DNA of 25,622 nucleotides, taken from the IMG/VR virus record IMGVR_UViG_3300020578_000385, positions 1 through 25,622 of that record; one strand, written 5' to 3'. The notes below the pieces were generated by a model. It saw only the letters and a list, made by a program, of their open reading frames with translations. It had not been told where the DNA came from and searched no databases. The translations under genes were made by a program, and so were the position numbers. This document shows positions 16,359-22,380 of the stretch, piece by piece; positions within the stretch are counted from its first letter, which is position 1; each line of letters starts with the position of its first letter. The DNA comes from a virus.

Positions 16359-17264
16359 TCAATCTTCTTCAGCGAGTCGAGCGAAGTAGCTGAGAGCATC
16401 GTCATCATCAGAACCAACAGAACTCATCACAGGAAGAGAAGGTTCACGACGAAGAGGAGCAACAAAATCTTCATCCTCTTCTTCATTCATACGGTTTGCT
16501 ACAGTAGCAGCACGAGCATTGGCGGGAGTTTGAGCAATCCCCAGAACCAAATTTAGACGCTGCTCAAGTTCTTCGTAGGACTTGAATTGATCGGGAGCAG
16601 TGAATGCTTCCAGACTGTACTCTTTGTTGTAGATTTCTTCTAGAAGATCATCGTTAGCTGCCAGAGCAGTGGGAGAATCAAACTCAGAACTATCATAGTT
16701 CCAGTAACCAGCAACAGTTTTGATCTTCAGTTTGAAGTTAGCACCTTCCCACAGATCAAATACATTTACAGGAGTTTCATCTTGGAACTCAGGTTGCATC
16801 GCTGCTTGAATCTTGTCAAAGATTTTCTTACCATACTTGTAAAGGAAAACTTTACCGTTGTTCTCAGGATTCTTAGGATCCTTAACAACATAGATGTTGC
16901 TGTAGTAAGCAAGTTTACGTTTCTGTTTACGTGCTTCTTCCTTATCAGCATCGCTACCGCTATTCCACAGTTTACGATTCACTTCCCCAACAGGATCCTT
17001 ACCACCAGTAGTAGTCAAGGAGTTTTCAATATACCAACCACCAGGACCTTGGAAGGCATGAGAATATAGTTTTGCCCAGGGAACGGATTCACCTTTAGGA
17101 GCAGGCAGGAAACGGATAACAGCATAACCATTACCAGAAGCATCAAGTTCTGGTTTCCAAAAGCGTTCATCAGCACCGCCACCAGTAGAAACAGTCTTCT
17201 CAAGTTCTTTCTGGAGAAATTCAAAACTGTTTTGGGACTTACGCTTAAGATCAGCAAAAGACAT
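16359..17264 (-). CDS. 32: gp32 single-stranded DNA-binding protein
   Basis: 301 aa, same size as T4 gp32. The N-terminus MSFADLKRKSQNSFEFLQ carries the LAST-like KRKS motif that mediates cooperative binding. The core has GYAVIRFLPAP, LYSHAFQGPGGWYIENSL, KLAYYSNIYVVKDPKNPENNG and VFDLWEGANFKLK. The tail is acidic, ending in SDDDDALSYFARLAEED, the usual partner-binding tail. The protein has no cysteine at all, so the T4 zinc site (three Cys, one His) is absent. A GAGGT Shine-Dalgarno tract precedes the ATG. The gene looks richer in G+C than the tail genes. It has its own strong promoter at 17320-17348. Confidence 0.9.
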   Translation of the reverse strand: MSFADLKRKSQNSFEFLQKELEKTVSTGGGADERFWKPELDASGNGYAVIRFLPAPKGESVPWAKLYSHAFQGPGGWYIENSLTTTGGKDPVGEVNRKLWNSGSDADKEEARKQKRKLAYYSNIYVVKDPKNPENNGKVFLYKYGKKIFDKIQAAMQPEFQDETPVNVFDLWEGANFKLKIKTVAGYWNYDSSEFDSPTALAANDDLLEEIYNKEYSLEAFTAPDQFKSYEELEQRLNLVLGIAQTPANARAATVANRMNEEEDEDFVAPLRREPSLPVMSSVGSDDDDALSYFARLAEED

Positions 17265-17319
17265 AGGATTACCTCGGATTAAATTAGATTTGGTCTTTGT
17301 GACGCCCGATCACTTAATC

Positions 17320-17348
17320 ATCATAACATAGGCAGAGGTCGGCGTCAA
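17320..17348 (-). promoter_or_regulatory. sigma70-type promoter of gp32
   Basis: TTGACG (17343-17348), 17-nt spacer and TATGAT (17320-17325) on the minus strand. The -35 box overlaps the stop codon of the DUF1825 gene and lies in the loop of a hairpin. Confidence 0.7.
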
Positions 17349-17357
17349 CCCTCTGCC
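17331..17357 (-). promoter_or_regulatory. 8-bp hairpin spanning the DUF1825 stop and gp32 -35 box
   Basis: GGCAGAGG (17331-17338) and CCTCTGCC (17350-17357) form a perfect 8-bp stem with an 11-nt loop containing the stop codon and most of the TTGACG -35 box. No T-tract follows, so it is not a typical terminator. It may protect the 3' end or attenuate read-through into gp32. Confidence 0.6.
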
Positions 17358-17683
17358 TCTAGTTTTTCTTTCATCATCGAAACTTTCTTCGATAGATCAT
17401 CAAACATAACAGTCAAACTAACATTAGGATTTCCTCCCAGCATAATAGCAGCTTGTTTCATTGTGTCTGCCATTTCAACTGCTTCTGGATCATCACTTAA
17501 AGCTAGTCTAGTATTAAATATTTTTTGTTTTTCAATCAGTTGTTCTAAAACATCAAAGTATTCTTTCTTTTTTTCTTTAGTGAGTACAGGAAAAGCAGCA
17601 GCACATTGAAAACAATATCTTTGTAGCTCCATTATTTCTTGTACTTCACCTCTCACCATTTCAGATTTAAAAAATTCAGACAT
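17345..17683 (-). CDS. DUF1825 family protein
   Basis: 112 aa. The layout FFKSEMVRGEVQEIMELQ, EYFDVLEQLIEKQKIFNTR, SDDPEA and a closing amphipathic helix LSKKVSMMKEKLEAEG matches the cyanobacterial DUF1825 family (about 110 aa), recalled from memory. The function is unknown. There is no signal or membrane segment, and several helices are predicted. It lies 1 nt after gp33 and immediately before gp32. As the family is mainly cyanobacterial, it is probably a host-derived gene. Confidence 0.7.
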   Translation of the reverse strand: MSEFFKSEMVRGEVQEIMELQRYCFQCAAAFPVLTKEKKKEYFDVLEQLIEKQKIFNTRLALSDDPEAVEMADTMKQAAIMLGGNPNVSLTVMFDDLSKKVSMMKEKLEAEG

Positions 17684-17684
17684 A

Positions 17685-17903
17685 TCAAACTAGCATCAAT
17701 TTTGCTCTAGAAGTTTTCTTCATATAGTTAAGTTTTTGAGCGTCATACTTAAGTTTATCTTTCAAAGGTTTAGAAATTAATTTAGGTACTGACTCAATTT
17801 CAATTTCATTTCTCTCACAATAATGTACAATAGCGTCGATATAATTCATGGAGTATTCGACAGCAATTTTTTCCACATCCTGCGAGAACTTCGCAGCAGT
17901 CAT
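17685..17903 (-). CDS. 33: gp33-like late transcription co-activator
   Basis: 72 aa from ATG 17903. This start is chosen because GGAGGA lies 7 nt upstream, whereas the earlier ATG at 17930 is inside the exonuclease gene. The sequence MTAAKFSQDVEKIAVEYSMN, with YIDAIVHYCERNEIEIESV and a basic C-terminus, matches cyanophage proteins annotated as gp33. T4 gp33 binds the RNA polymerase flap and links sigma gp55 to the sliding clamp for late transcription. It would act on the TATAAATA-type promoters listed here. No gp55 is in the window. Confidence 0.7.
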   Translation of the reverse strand: MTAAKFSQDVEKIAVEYSMNYIDAIVHYCERNEIEIESVPKLISKPLKDKLKYDAQKLNYMKKTSRAKLMLV

Positions 17904-17907
17904 AAAT

Positions 17908-18600
17908 TTATCCTCCAGTGTCTCTAGCATTTTTTTCTTTATATTCTTGGATATATTCTTGTAGTCTTATTAAGTATTCTTTTTTAGGTGGTTGAATACT
18001 GACTTGGCAATCGCCATCTTCACACGAAACAATCGTGACTAATTTCTTAACTTTTAAATTGTATATCTCCTGTAACATACAGGCGTAAGCACATTCTTGA
18101 ACGTAATAGTCATAGAGGTGCTCTTCTTTTTTTATCTTAGCGGAGGTTTTAAAATCTATGATGGATAATTCACCATCAAACTCAGCAATACAATCAACTC
18201 TACCTGCTATTTTTAGCGTATCAGAATAGAGAGCTGCTTCTTGAAGATATATGTTATTTATACGATTTAAAATTTCAACCGCAGAATGAAACATAATGAC
18301 AGGAAGAGGAGTGTCCTTATAATTTTCTATAACTAATTCATTATTGAAATAATCTTCAACAATTTTATGGTATTTTGTACCTCTATTGGCAGATCGAGTA
18401 GAAATTTGCTGAGCTTTTTCTTTACCAACCCGCCTTCTCCATTCAGATAGAACCTTTTGTTTTCTACTATTGTTTCCAATAACAGTTGTCACAGAGGGAT
18501 GCTTAAACCCTGTAGGTGTAACATAATATCTTTTACCATCAATGGTAACTGTATCCATTTCGATAGGTTTAAGCAACCCAACATGATTAAACTGTTTCAT
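17908..18600 (-). CDS. PD-(D/E)XK exonuclease (Cas4/RecB/MGME1-like)
   Basis: 230 aa. The motifs are in order: NRGTKYHKIVEDYF (His78), Glu121, GRVDCIAEF (Asp136), LSIIDFKTSAK (Asp149, Lys151) and YYVQECAYACML (Gln168, Tyr172). This is the RecB/Cas4-type nuclease core. It probably degrades or trims single-stranded ends during phage replication or host DNA breakdown. The ATG overlaps the phoH stop by one base (TAATG), so it is coupled to phoH. The gp33 ATG lies just beyond its 3' end. Confidence 0.8.
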   Translation of the reverse strand: MKQFNHVGLLKPIEMDTVTIDGKRYYVTPTGFKHPSVTTVIGNNSRKQKVLSEWRRRVGKEKAQQISTRSANRGTKYHKIVEDYFNNELVIENYKDTPLPVIMFHSAVEILNRINNIYLQEAALYSDTLKIAGRVDCIAEFDGELSIIDFKTSAKIKKEEHLYDYYVQECAYACMLQEIYNLKVKKLVTIVSCEDGDCQVSIQPPKKEYLIRLQEYIQEYKEKNARDTGG

Positions 18601-19352
18601 TAGAATCCTAGATTAATTTTAGCAATGATATATGATTTGATTAGACCAGAACGTACAATGTCTTCAACACCAAACTCAATAAGAGAAACTTCTTTCATTT
18701 GCTGAAGAATACGTTGAAAGTCAATGATACCAGAACGTTCGTTACTACGTTGTAGATCTGACTGACTAGCATCACCACAGAAAATAATTTTGGTATCTTC
18801 CCCAACACGAGTAATAATAGAATCAAGTTCGTGGAAGTTCAGGTTTTGACATTCATCTACAATAACAATAGATTTGTCTAATGTAGTGCCACGAAGGAAT
18901 GAAGTGGACCAGAAAGAAATAGTTTCTTGATGTTTGAGATTCTCGTAGAGCATTTCAAACGAAGCATCATCTGGCATCTCAAACATATACTTTACCATAT
19001 TCTTATATGGAATTTGATAAAGCGAAGACTTATCTTCATGTGTACCAGGAAGGAAACCAATCTCTCTAGTAGCAACCAAAGATCTTACCACATAAACTTT
19101 CTCGTATGGAGTGTTCTCATCCAATACATCACGAAGAGCTAAGTACATAGCAACAAATGTTTTGCCTGTACCAGCAGCACCATAAACAAATAGGTTTTGC
19201 CCTTTGCCATACTCTTCAAACATAACTCGTTGATTATCAGTCAACGGTTCAATGTTGAGGAGGTAATCATAATTGATTGGCTTTCTCCTCTTGAATTGTT
19301 TGACACTCATACCATTGATATCTGGTTGATTTCTTTTTCTTGCTCTTGGCAT
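18600..19352 (-). CDS. phoH: PhoH-like P-loop ATPase
   Basis: 250 aa, all of it the PhoH/RecD-like ATPase domain. Walker A is GAAGTGKT at 58-65 and Walker B is IVIVDECQN with Asp166 and Glu167, followed by IIFCGDASQSDL (sensor region). The short basic N-terminus MPRARKRNQP may bind nucleic acid. phoH is common in marine phages; links to phosphate stress are assumed rather than shown, and RNA helicase-type activity is suggested for the family. It lies 1 nt after the 79-aa gene and overlaps the exonuclease start. Confidence 0.9.
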   Translation of the reverse strand: MPRARKRNQPDINGMSVKQFKRRKPINYDYLLNIEPLTDNQRVMFEEYGKGQNLFVYGAAGTGKTFVAMYLALRDVLDENTPYEKVYVVRSLVATREIGFLPGTHEDKSSLYQIPYKNMVKYMFEMPDDASFEMLYENLKHQETISFWSTSFLRGTTLDKSIVIVDECQNLNFHELDSIITRVGEDTKIIFCGDASQSDLQRSNERSGIIDFQRILQQMKEVSLIEFGVEDIVRSGLIKSYIIAKINLGF

Positions 19353-19353
19353 A

Positions 19354-19593
19354 TTACCACTCCACTCGTGATCCAGGTACGTTTTTCATTTTGTTCATAA
19401 TTTCAGTCCATCCAGGGTGAGTTTTGTTCATTTTGTTTCGCCAATCTCCAACTTCACCAACACCAGCAACACCAGCAGTCCAATCTTTATCCCATTCGGG
19501 GTTATCTTTTCTCCACTGTTCATACTCTACCATCGACATGTAGAGTTCTTTCTTTTCTCCAGTCTCTTTATTTACAATAGGATATGTAGGCAT
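19354..19593 (-). CDS. small conserved cyanophage protein, 79 aa
   Basis: Starts MPTYPIVNKETGEKKELYMS and has Trp-rich acidic segments (YEQWRKDNPEWDKDW) and a C-terminal PGSRVEW. The MPTY opening recalls the start of FmdB-type proteins, but the zinc cysteines are absent. I take ATG 19593 because it overlaps the thyX stop (TAATG) rather than the non-ATG start nine codons upstream. It lies between thyX and phoH in one operon. Function unknown. Confidence 0.65.
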   Translation of the reverse strand: MPTYPIVNKETGEKKELYMSMVEYEQWRKDNPEWDKDWTAGVAGVGEVGDWRNKMNKTHPGWTEIMNKMKNVPGSRVEW

Positions 19594-20285
19594 TAGTTCC
19601 ACTCCAAAGCTTCGGCACAAATAGGGAATTGTTCAATGAATACTTCACGACAAGCATTAGCAATGATCATATGTTCTTTTTGAGTACCATGAGCACTCCG
19701 TAAATCTATATAGTGTATCCACGACCTTACTGATCCTGTCATATAGATTTTTGTTGGGGTTGCCAATGGAAGCACAAACCTAGCACATTCCTTTGCTACT
19801 CCCTGATTCAGAAGACGATTATAAAGTTGTTGTGCTTTAGCAAAGTGTTCTTGAATTTCAGTTTCAAGAACAAGTTTCAGATAACCATCAAGGTCATCGG
19901 TAGAATTTTGACGGTTCTTTGTATCCTGACGACGAAGTTCAGGAATAGGAATATACTGAGAAAGAAGATTGGTATCGGCATATCGTTGTGAAAATTCTTG
20001 ATATGTAAACGAACGGTGGCGTAAAATTTGAGCAGCAATACCACGATTAGTTTCAATCTCTAGTGTCATATGTGCTTGCTCAAATACAGACCAATGATTA
20101 TGTTTGATACAATACTTGAGCAGACCAGCAACGTTAGGGTTCTCCTGGTTCTGGGGATTGCTCACCCTCGCTACGTACCCCATTGTCTGTTCCGCTTGTG
20201 GGGTCACTGAGATCAGTGTCACTGGTGATTTCTGATTCGATTGGGGCATAGTTGTATCCAAATCCTCGGTATGCTTTTTCGTCAT
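19593..20285 (-). CDS. thyX: flavin-dependent thymidylate synthase ThyX
   Basis: Up to 230 aa. The ThyX signature RHRSFTYQEFSQRY (Arg89 to Tyr102) is intact, and the C-terminal active-site region reads HYIDLRSAHGTQKEHM. It makes dTMP from dUMP using FAD, NADPH and methylene-tetrahydrofolate, supplying thymidine for phage DNA. The start is uncertain: the ATG at 20285 gives a 152-nt overlap with the upstream gene, ATG 20249 and GTG 20222 give shorter overlaps, and family homology begins only near VTLISVTPQ (residue 22). The sequence looks more G+C-rich than the tail genes. Confidence 0.9.
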   Translation of the reverse strand: MTKKHTEDLDTTMPQSNQKSPVTLISVTPQAEQTMGYVARVSNPQNQENPNVAGLLKYCIKHNHWSVFEQAHMTLEIETNRGIAAQILRHRSFTYQEFSQRYADTNLLSQYIPIPELRRQDTKNRQNSTDDLDGYLKLVLETEIQEHFAKAQQLYNRLLNQGVAKECARFVLPLATPTKIYMTGSVRSWIHYIDLRSAHGTQKEHMIIANACREVFIEQFPICAEALEWN

Positions 20286-20445
20286 TAATAATACGCTCTC
20301 TCAGTTTTTTGATATCACGGTATTGTTTTTTAGCCTTGTGATATGTTTCATCATCAAGACCGATTGGGTTATCAAGCAATCGTTTAATATTTTTTGATAA
20401 GTTTTTTAAGGTTGCCGAACGTTTAAATGATAACATTTGATTCAT
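20134..20445 (-). CDS. unknown 103-aa protein overlapping thyX
   Basis: The N-terminal two thirds is basic and helical (MNQMLSFKRSATLKNLSKNI, YHKAKKQYRDIKKLRERI), with a GYNYAP segment. The C-terminal 30 residues, encoded where it overlaps thyX in another frame, are acidic and disordered (Glu, Ser, Asp, Pro, Gly). It is the first gene after the promoter at 20461-20489 but has no clear Shine-Dalgarno sequence. I do not recognise it. The real protein may be the conserved N-terminal part, with the tail arising through overlap extension. Confidence 0.6.
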   Translation of the reverse strand: MNQMLSFKRSATLKNLSKNIKRLLDNPIGLDDETYHKAKKQYRDIKKLRERIINDEKAYRGFGYNYAPIESEITSDTDLSDPTSGTDNGVRSEGEQSPEPGEP

Positions 20446-20460
20446 GTCAAATATGTTTGT

Positions 20461-20489
20461 ATAATAACATAAAAAAAGGAGGGTGTCAA
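20461..20489 (-). promoter_or_regulatory. strong sigma70-type promoter of the thyX-phoH operon
   Basis: TTGACA (20484-20489), 17-nt spacer, TATTAT (20461-20466) on the minus strand. The -35 box lies in the loop and inner stem of the terminator at 20471-20495. Confidence 0.8.
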
Positions 20490-20495
20490 CCCTCC
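20471..20495 (-). terminator. rho-independent terminator after the tiny-gene operon
   Basis: A 7-bp stem, GGAGGGT (20478-20484) with ACCCTCC (20489-20495), loop GTCA, followed in minus direction by seven T (20477-20471). It ends the 20503-20985 gene chain and overlaps the next promoter. Confidence 0.8.
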
Positions 20496-20502
20496 CGCTT
20501 GA

Positions 20503-20592
20503 TTAATTCTTATACAACCACTGAATGTAGGTTGAAAGTAAGATTGTTCCTAGAGCTGCTACAGCAGTTAGAGATATGATAGTTTGTATCAT
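20503..20592 (-). CDS. 29-aa single-pass membrane peptide
   Basis: The peptide is MIQTIISLTAVAALGTILLS followed by TYIQWLYKN: one hydrophobic helix and a short aromatic/basic tail. GGGAG lies 8-9 nt upstream, and the ATG overlaps the stop of the 32-aa gene by one base (TAATG). The size is like that of small photosystem or cytochrome b6f subunits, but no match to PetN, PetL, PsbM or PsaM is evident. It is the last gene before the terminator. Confidence 0.6.
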   Translation of the reverse strand: MIQTIISLTAVAALGTILLSTYIQWLYKN

Positions 20593-20690
20593 TATTTTGC
20601 TCCCACTAGTTGTGCTAGTTGTGCTTGATAACGACGCTCCTCTTTTTGCTTTTGTTCCTTAATCAATTGTAGGAAGTTAAGTTTTTTCAT
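20592..20690 (-). CDS. 32-aa basic/Gln-rich small protein
   Basis: MKKLNFLQLIKEQKQKEERR and then YQAQLAQLVGAK: one long amphipathic, charged helix. A near-perfect GGGAGG Shine-Dalgarno tract lies 7 nt before the ATG. Its start overlaps the preceding stop (ATGA) and its stop overlaps the next start (TAATG). Not recognised; possibly a coiled-coil or nucleic-acid-binding peptide. Confidence 0.6.
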   Translation of the reverse strand: MKKLNFLQLIKEQKQKEERRYQAQLAQLVGAK

Positions 20691-20848
20691 TGCTTTTCCT
20701 CCCAGTTCCAATTGTTACATGGACGATAGGAAATACCACGATACTTATTTGGTGGATGAGATGGAGCATGTGTTTCTGAATACCACTTACGATATTCTAG
20801 TTTCGGAATGTGAGTATTATACTTCACACCACGATAGGTTGCTGTCAT
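20687..20848 (-). CDS. 53-aa DUF4278-like protein with two YRG motifs
   Basis: Starts MTATYRGVKYNTHIPKLEYR and has a second motif KYRGISYRP at about residues 35-43, then a Trp/Asn-rich end. The repeated YRG-x-x-(Y/F) strand motif resembles cyanobacterial DUF4278, which I recall as (L/T)YRGVxY. Translation is coupled at both ends by ATGA overlaps. Function unknown. Confidence 0.65.
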   Translation of the reverse strand: MTATYRGVKYNTHIPKLEYRKWYSETHAPSHPPNKYRGISYRPCNNWNWEEKQ

Positions 20849-20985
20849 CCCTTGGTCCCCTCTTTTACAAATTTGACCCCACGATAGGTCTCATTGTATT
20901 GTTGAGGTTGTTGTTGCATTTGCTGTTGATAAGCGATACGCTTTTCGGTATCGTATTCAACGCCACGGTATACGACTTTCGACAT
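20845..20985 (-). CDS. 46-aa DUF4278-like protein with two YRG motifs
   Basis: The first motif is VVYRGVEYDT (residues 4-13) and the second TYRGVKFVK (33-41), separated by a Gln-rich linker (YQQQMQQQPQQY). AAGGAG lies 7 nt upstream of the ATG, making this the best initiated gene of the chain. The stop overlaps the next start (ATGA). It looks like a duplicate of the next gene with a diverged linker. Confidence 0.65.
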   Translation of the reverse strand: MSKVVYRGVEYDTEKRIAYQQQMQQQPQQYNETYRGVKFVKEGTKG

Positions 20986-21024
20986 TAGGTTTCTCCTTAG
21001 TTGTTCAGGTTAAAGAGCGTTCCT

Positions 21025-21180
21025 TCAGTCGGCTTTTGCGTCTATGAATTTACAGGTCTTTGGCGAGTGTTCTATATAAATTTGAACGAGCTCTTCCTTT
21101 ACATTGTTCGGCACTTTTGAAATGCGAACATTATTAATAAGTTTCTGAGCTTCTACACACGACCAGAGAATGATTTCCAT
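21025..21180 (-). CDS. unknown 51-aa protein
   Basis: MEIILWSCVEAQKLINNVRI, then a helix with VKEELVQIYIEHSP and the end KTCKFIDAKAD. It is the only ATG of its open frame and is preceded by an in-frame TAG. The Shine-Dalgarno sequence is weak. A TATAAT-like box and a hairpin lie upstream. It is a soluble, mixed-charge protein of unknown function located between speD and the tiny-gene chain. Confidence 0.55.
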   Translation of the reverse strand: MEIILWSCVEAQKLINNVRISKVPNNVKEELVQIYIEHSPKTCKFIDAKAD

Positions 21181-21215
21181 AGATGAACGATCCGTTCCGA
21201 GTCGGCTTACTTCCG

Positions 21216-21237
21216 TTCGCTATTCGGAAATAGCGAA
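21216..21237 (-). promoter_or_regulatory. 9-bp hairpin near the predicted 5' end of the 51-aa gene mRNA
   Basis: TTCGCTATT (21216-21224) and AATAGCGAA (21229-21237) form a perfect stem with a 4-nt loop. A TATAAT box at 21247-21252 (minus), with no -35 match, would start transcription just before it. No T-tract follows, so it is not a terminator. Confidence 0.5.
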
Positions 21238-21280
21238 TGAACGTTTATTATATATCTATTTAATTTTGTAGTGAGTGATA

Positions 21281-21616
21281 CTATCTATCAACATAATCCA
21301 AGGTAAAGTCCTTGGCTTTAAGTTGTTCTATTATTATATCACATCCAATTTTAGGTTCACATTCACCACAGGTAAAAATATCTGCTGCTGCTTTCCCTTC
21401 TTCTGGCCAAGTATGAATGCTAATGTGACTTTCAGAAAGTAAACTAACTACAGTAACGCCTTGTGGATCAAACTTCTCATAGATTGTTTGTAAGACCCGA
21501 GCGCCCGCAGCTTCAGCAGCATTTTCTAGCAAGTCACAAAGAAAAAATTCATTATTCAATGAAGAAAATGGACATCCATACAAACTTAACAAGTAGTGTC
21601 TACCCAGTCTTTCCAT
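21281..21616 (-). CDS. speD: S-adenosylmethionine decarboxylase SpeD
   Basis: 111 aa, prokaryotic class length. The self-cleavage and active-site block LLSESHISIHTWPE gives the pyruvoyl serine Ser63 and His68; FTCGECEP follows with Cys83. The enzyme makes decarboxylated SAM, the aminopropyl donor for spermidine, and phage copies are thought to adjust host polyamines. I chose ATG 21616 because GAGGT lies 7 nt upstream; the frame also allows a TTG one codon earlier. Neighbours are small cyanophage genes on the same strand. Confidence 0.9.
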   Translation of the reverse strand: MERLGRHYLLSLYGCPFSSLNNEFFLCDLLENAAEAAGARVLQTIYEKFDPQGVTVVSLLSESHISIHTWPEEGKAAADIFTCGECEPKIGCDIIIEQLKAKDFTLDYVDR

Positions 21617-21625
21617 CAATATACC

Positions 21626-21886
21626 TCACTTTTTTTTCTTTGTTTCGTCTTTATAAAACCATAGTTTAGGATTTACCCTTCCCTCGGTTTGTTTAAATGT
21701 TATGAACCCTTCACGATATTTATCCCAATAGTAATCAAAAATATCAACCTGCCTATTAGAAATTACAATATCATAACAAATTCCCTCAGCAACATCTTTA
21801 TACTTAACAATATAAGCACTATAAGGGAGACTTCTATCTTGTGCTAAATTTGGATCACAGTTTTGATGTAAAATTTTTATATTCAA
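21626..21886 (-). CDS. conserved cyanophage hypothetical protein (likely TTG start)
   Basis: 86 aa from TTG 21886, whose TTGA overlaps the stop of the upstream gene and follows a GGGGGGA tract by 5 nt. A GTG at 21901 would add five residues but has no Shine-Dalgarno sequence. The protein reads NIKILHQNCDPNLAQDRSLP, then SAYIVKYKDV, CYDIVISNRQVDIFDYYWDK and FITFKQTEGRVNPKLW. I recall related proteins in T4-like cyanophages without known function. The C-terminus is Lys-rich. Confidence 0.6.
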   Translation of the reverse strand: MNIKILHQNCDPNLAQDRSLPYSAYIVKYKDVAEGICYDIVISNRQVDIFDYYWDKYREGFITFKQTEGRVNPKLWFYKDETKKKK

Positions 21887-22314
21887 GAGCGTCCCCCCCA
21901 CTCAATTTGGGGGAAAGCTTCTTCAACACAAGCTCTGGTAATTTTATACTTAGATTGTAAGCCTTTATCTTTTACTAAAACTAAAATTTCTGCTTCTTCA
22001 GCATGTAATCCTTCAAGCATTTGAATAAAAAGATTCTCTCTCATCATTTGCTTGATCGAAGAACCACCTTTAAAGAAAACATAGAGCTTACGATACTCAT
22101 GTTCTAACATAGTGTGCTCTGTTCCTTTAGGAGCATCGTTAGGAGTATAAGGAACTTCTCCTTCGGGAAGCAAAGAAACAACAGAGTCATCGTAATTAGC
22201 AATTAAAATTGCTCGTAAAGCAGGAGTGTTATACTCTTGAAAAAGTTTTACTTTTTCTGCTTTTGTTTTAGCGTTGCTTACCTTCTGTAAGACTTCCGAC
22301 AGTAATAGTTTCAT
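21883..22314 (-). CDS. conserved T4-like cyanophage protein (DUF6433-like)
   Basis: 143 aa. The pattern VSNAKTKAEKVKLFQEYNTP, LRAILIANYDDSVVSLLPEG, PYTPNDAPKGTEHT, FFKGGSS and FIQMLEGLHAEEAEILVLVK matches a family I remember as DUF6433, found widely in T4-like cyanophages. It is soluble and helical, with no catalytic motif seen. It starts a short operon with the 86-aa gene and speD. The upstream spacer holds a possible late box GATAAATA at 22381-22388 and a weak TTGATG/CATAAT pair. Confidence 0.65.
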   Translation of the reverse strand: MKLLLSEVLQKVSNAKTKAEKVKLFQEYNTPALRAILIANYDDSVVSLLPEGEVPYTPNDAPKGTEHTMLEHEYRKLYVFFKGGSSIKQMMRENLFIQMLEGLHAEEAEILVLVKDKGLQSKYKITRACVEEAFPQIEWGGRS

Positions 22315-22380
22315 GGTTTAAATTAATTTTATTATGGGGGAAAGCATGTTCCCATCAAAGATGGTCACAGGATTTATTAT

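Noticed and set aside
20719-20988. Plus-strand 89-aa ORF
   Set aside because: It is the shadow of two minus-strand DUF4278-like genes that have Shine-Dalgarno tracts, overlapping start/stop codons and YRG motifs.
21721-21727. GATAAATA-like motif on minus strand
   Set aside because: Inside a coding region with no gene start at the right distance; probably chance in AT-rich DNA.
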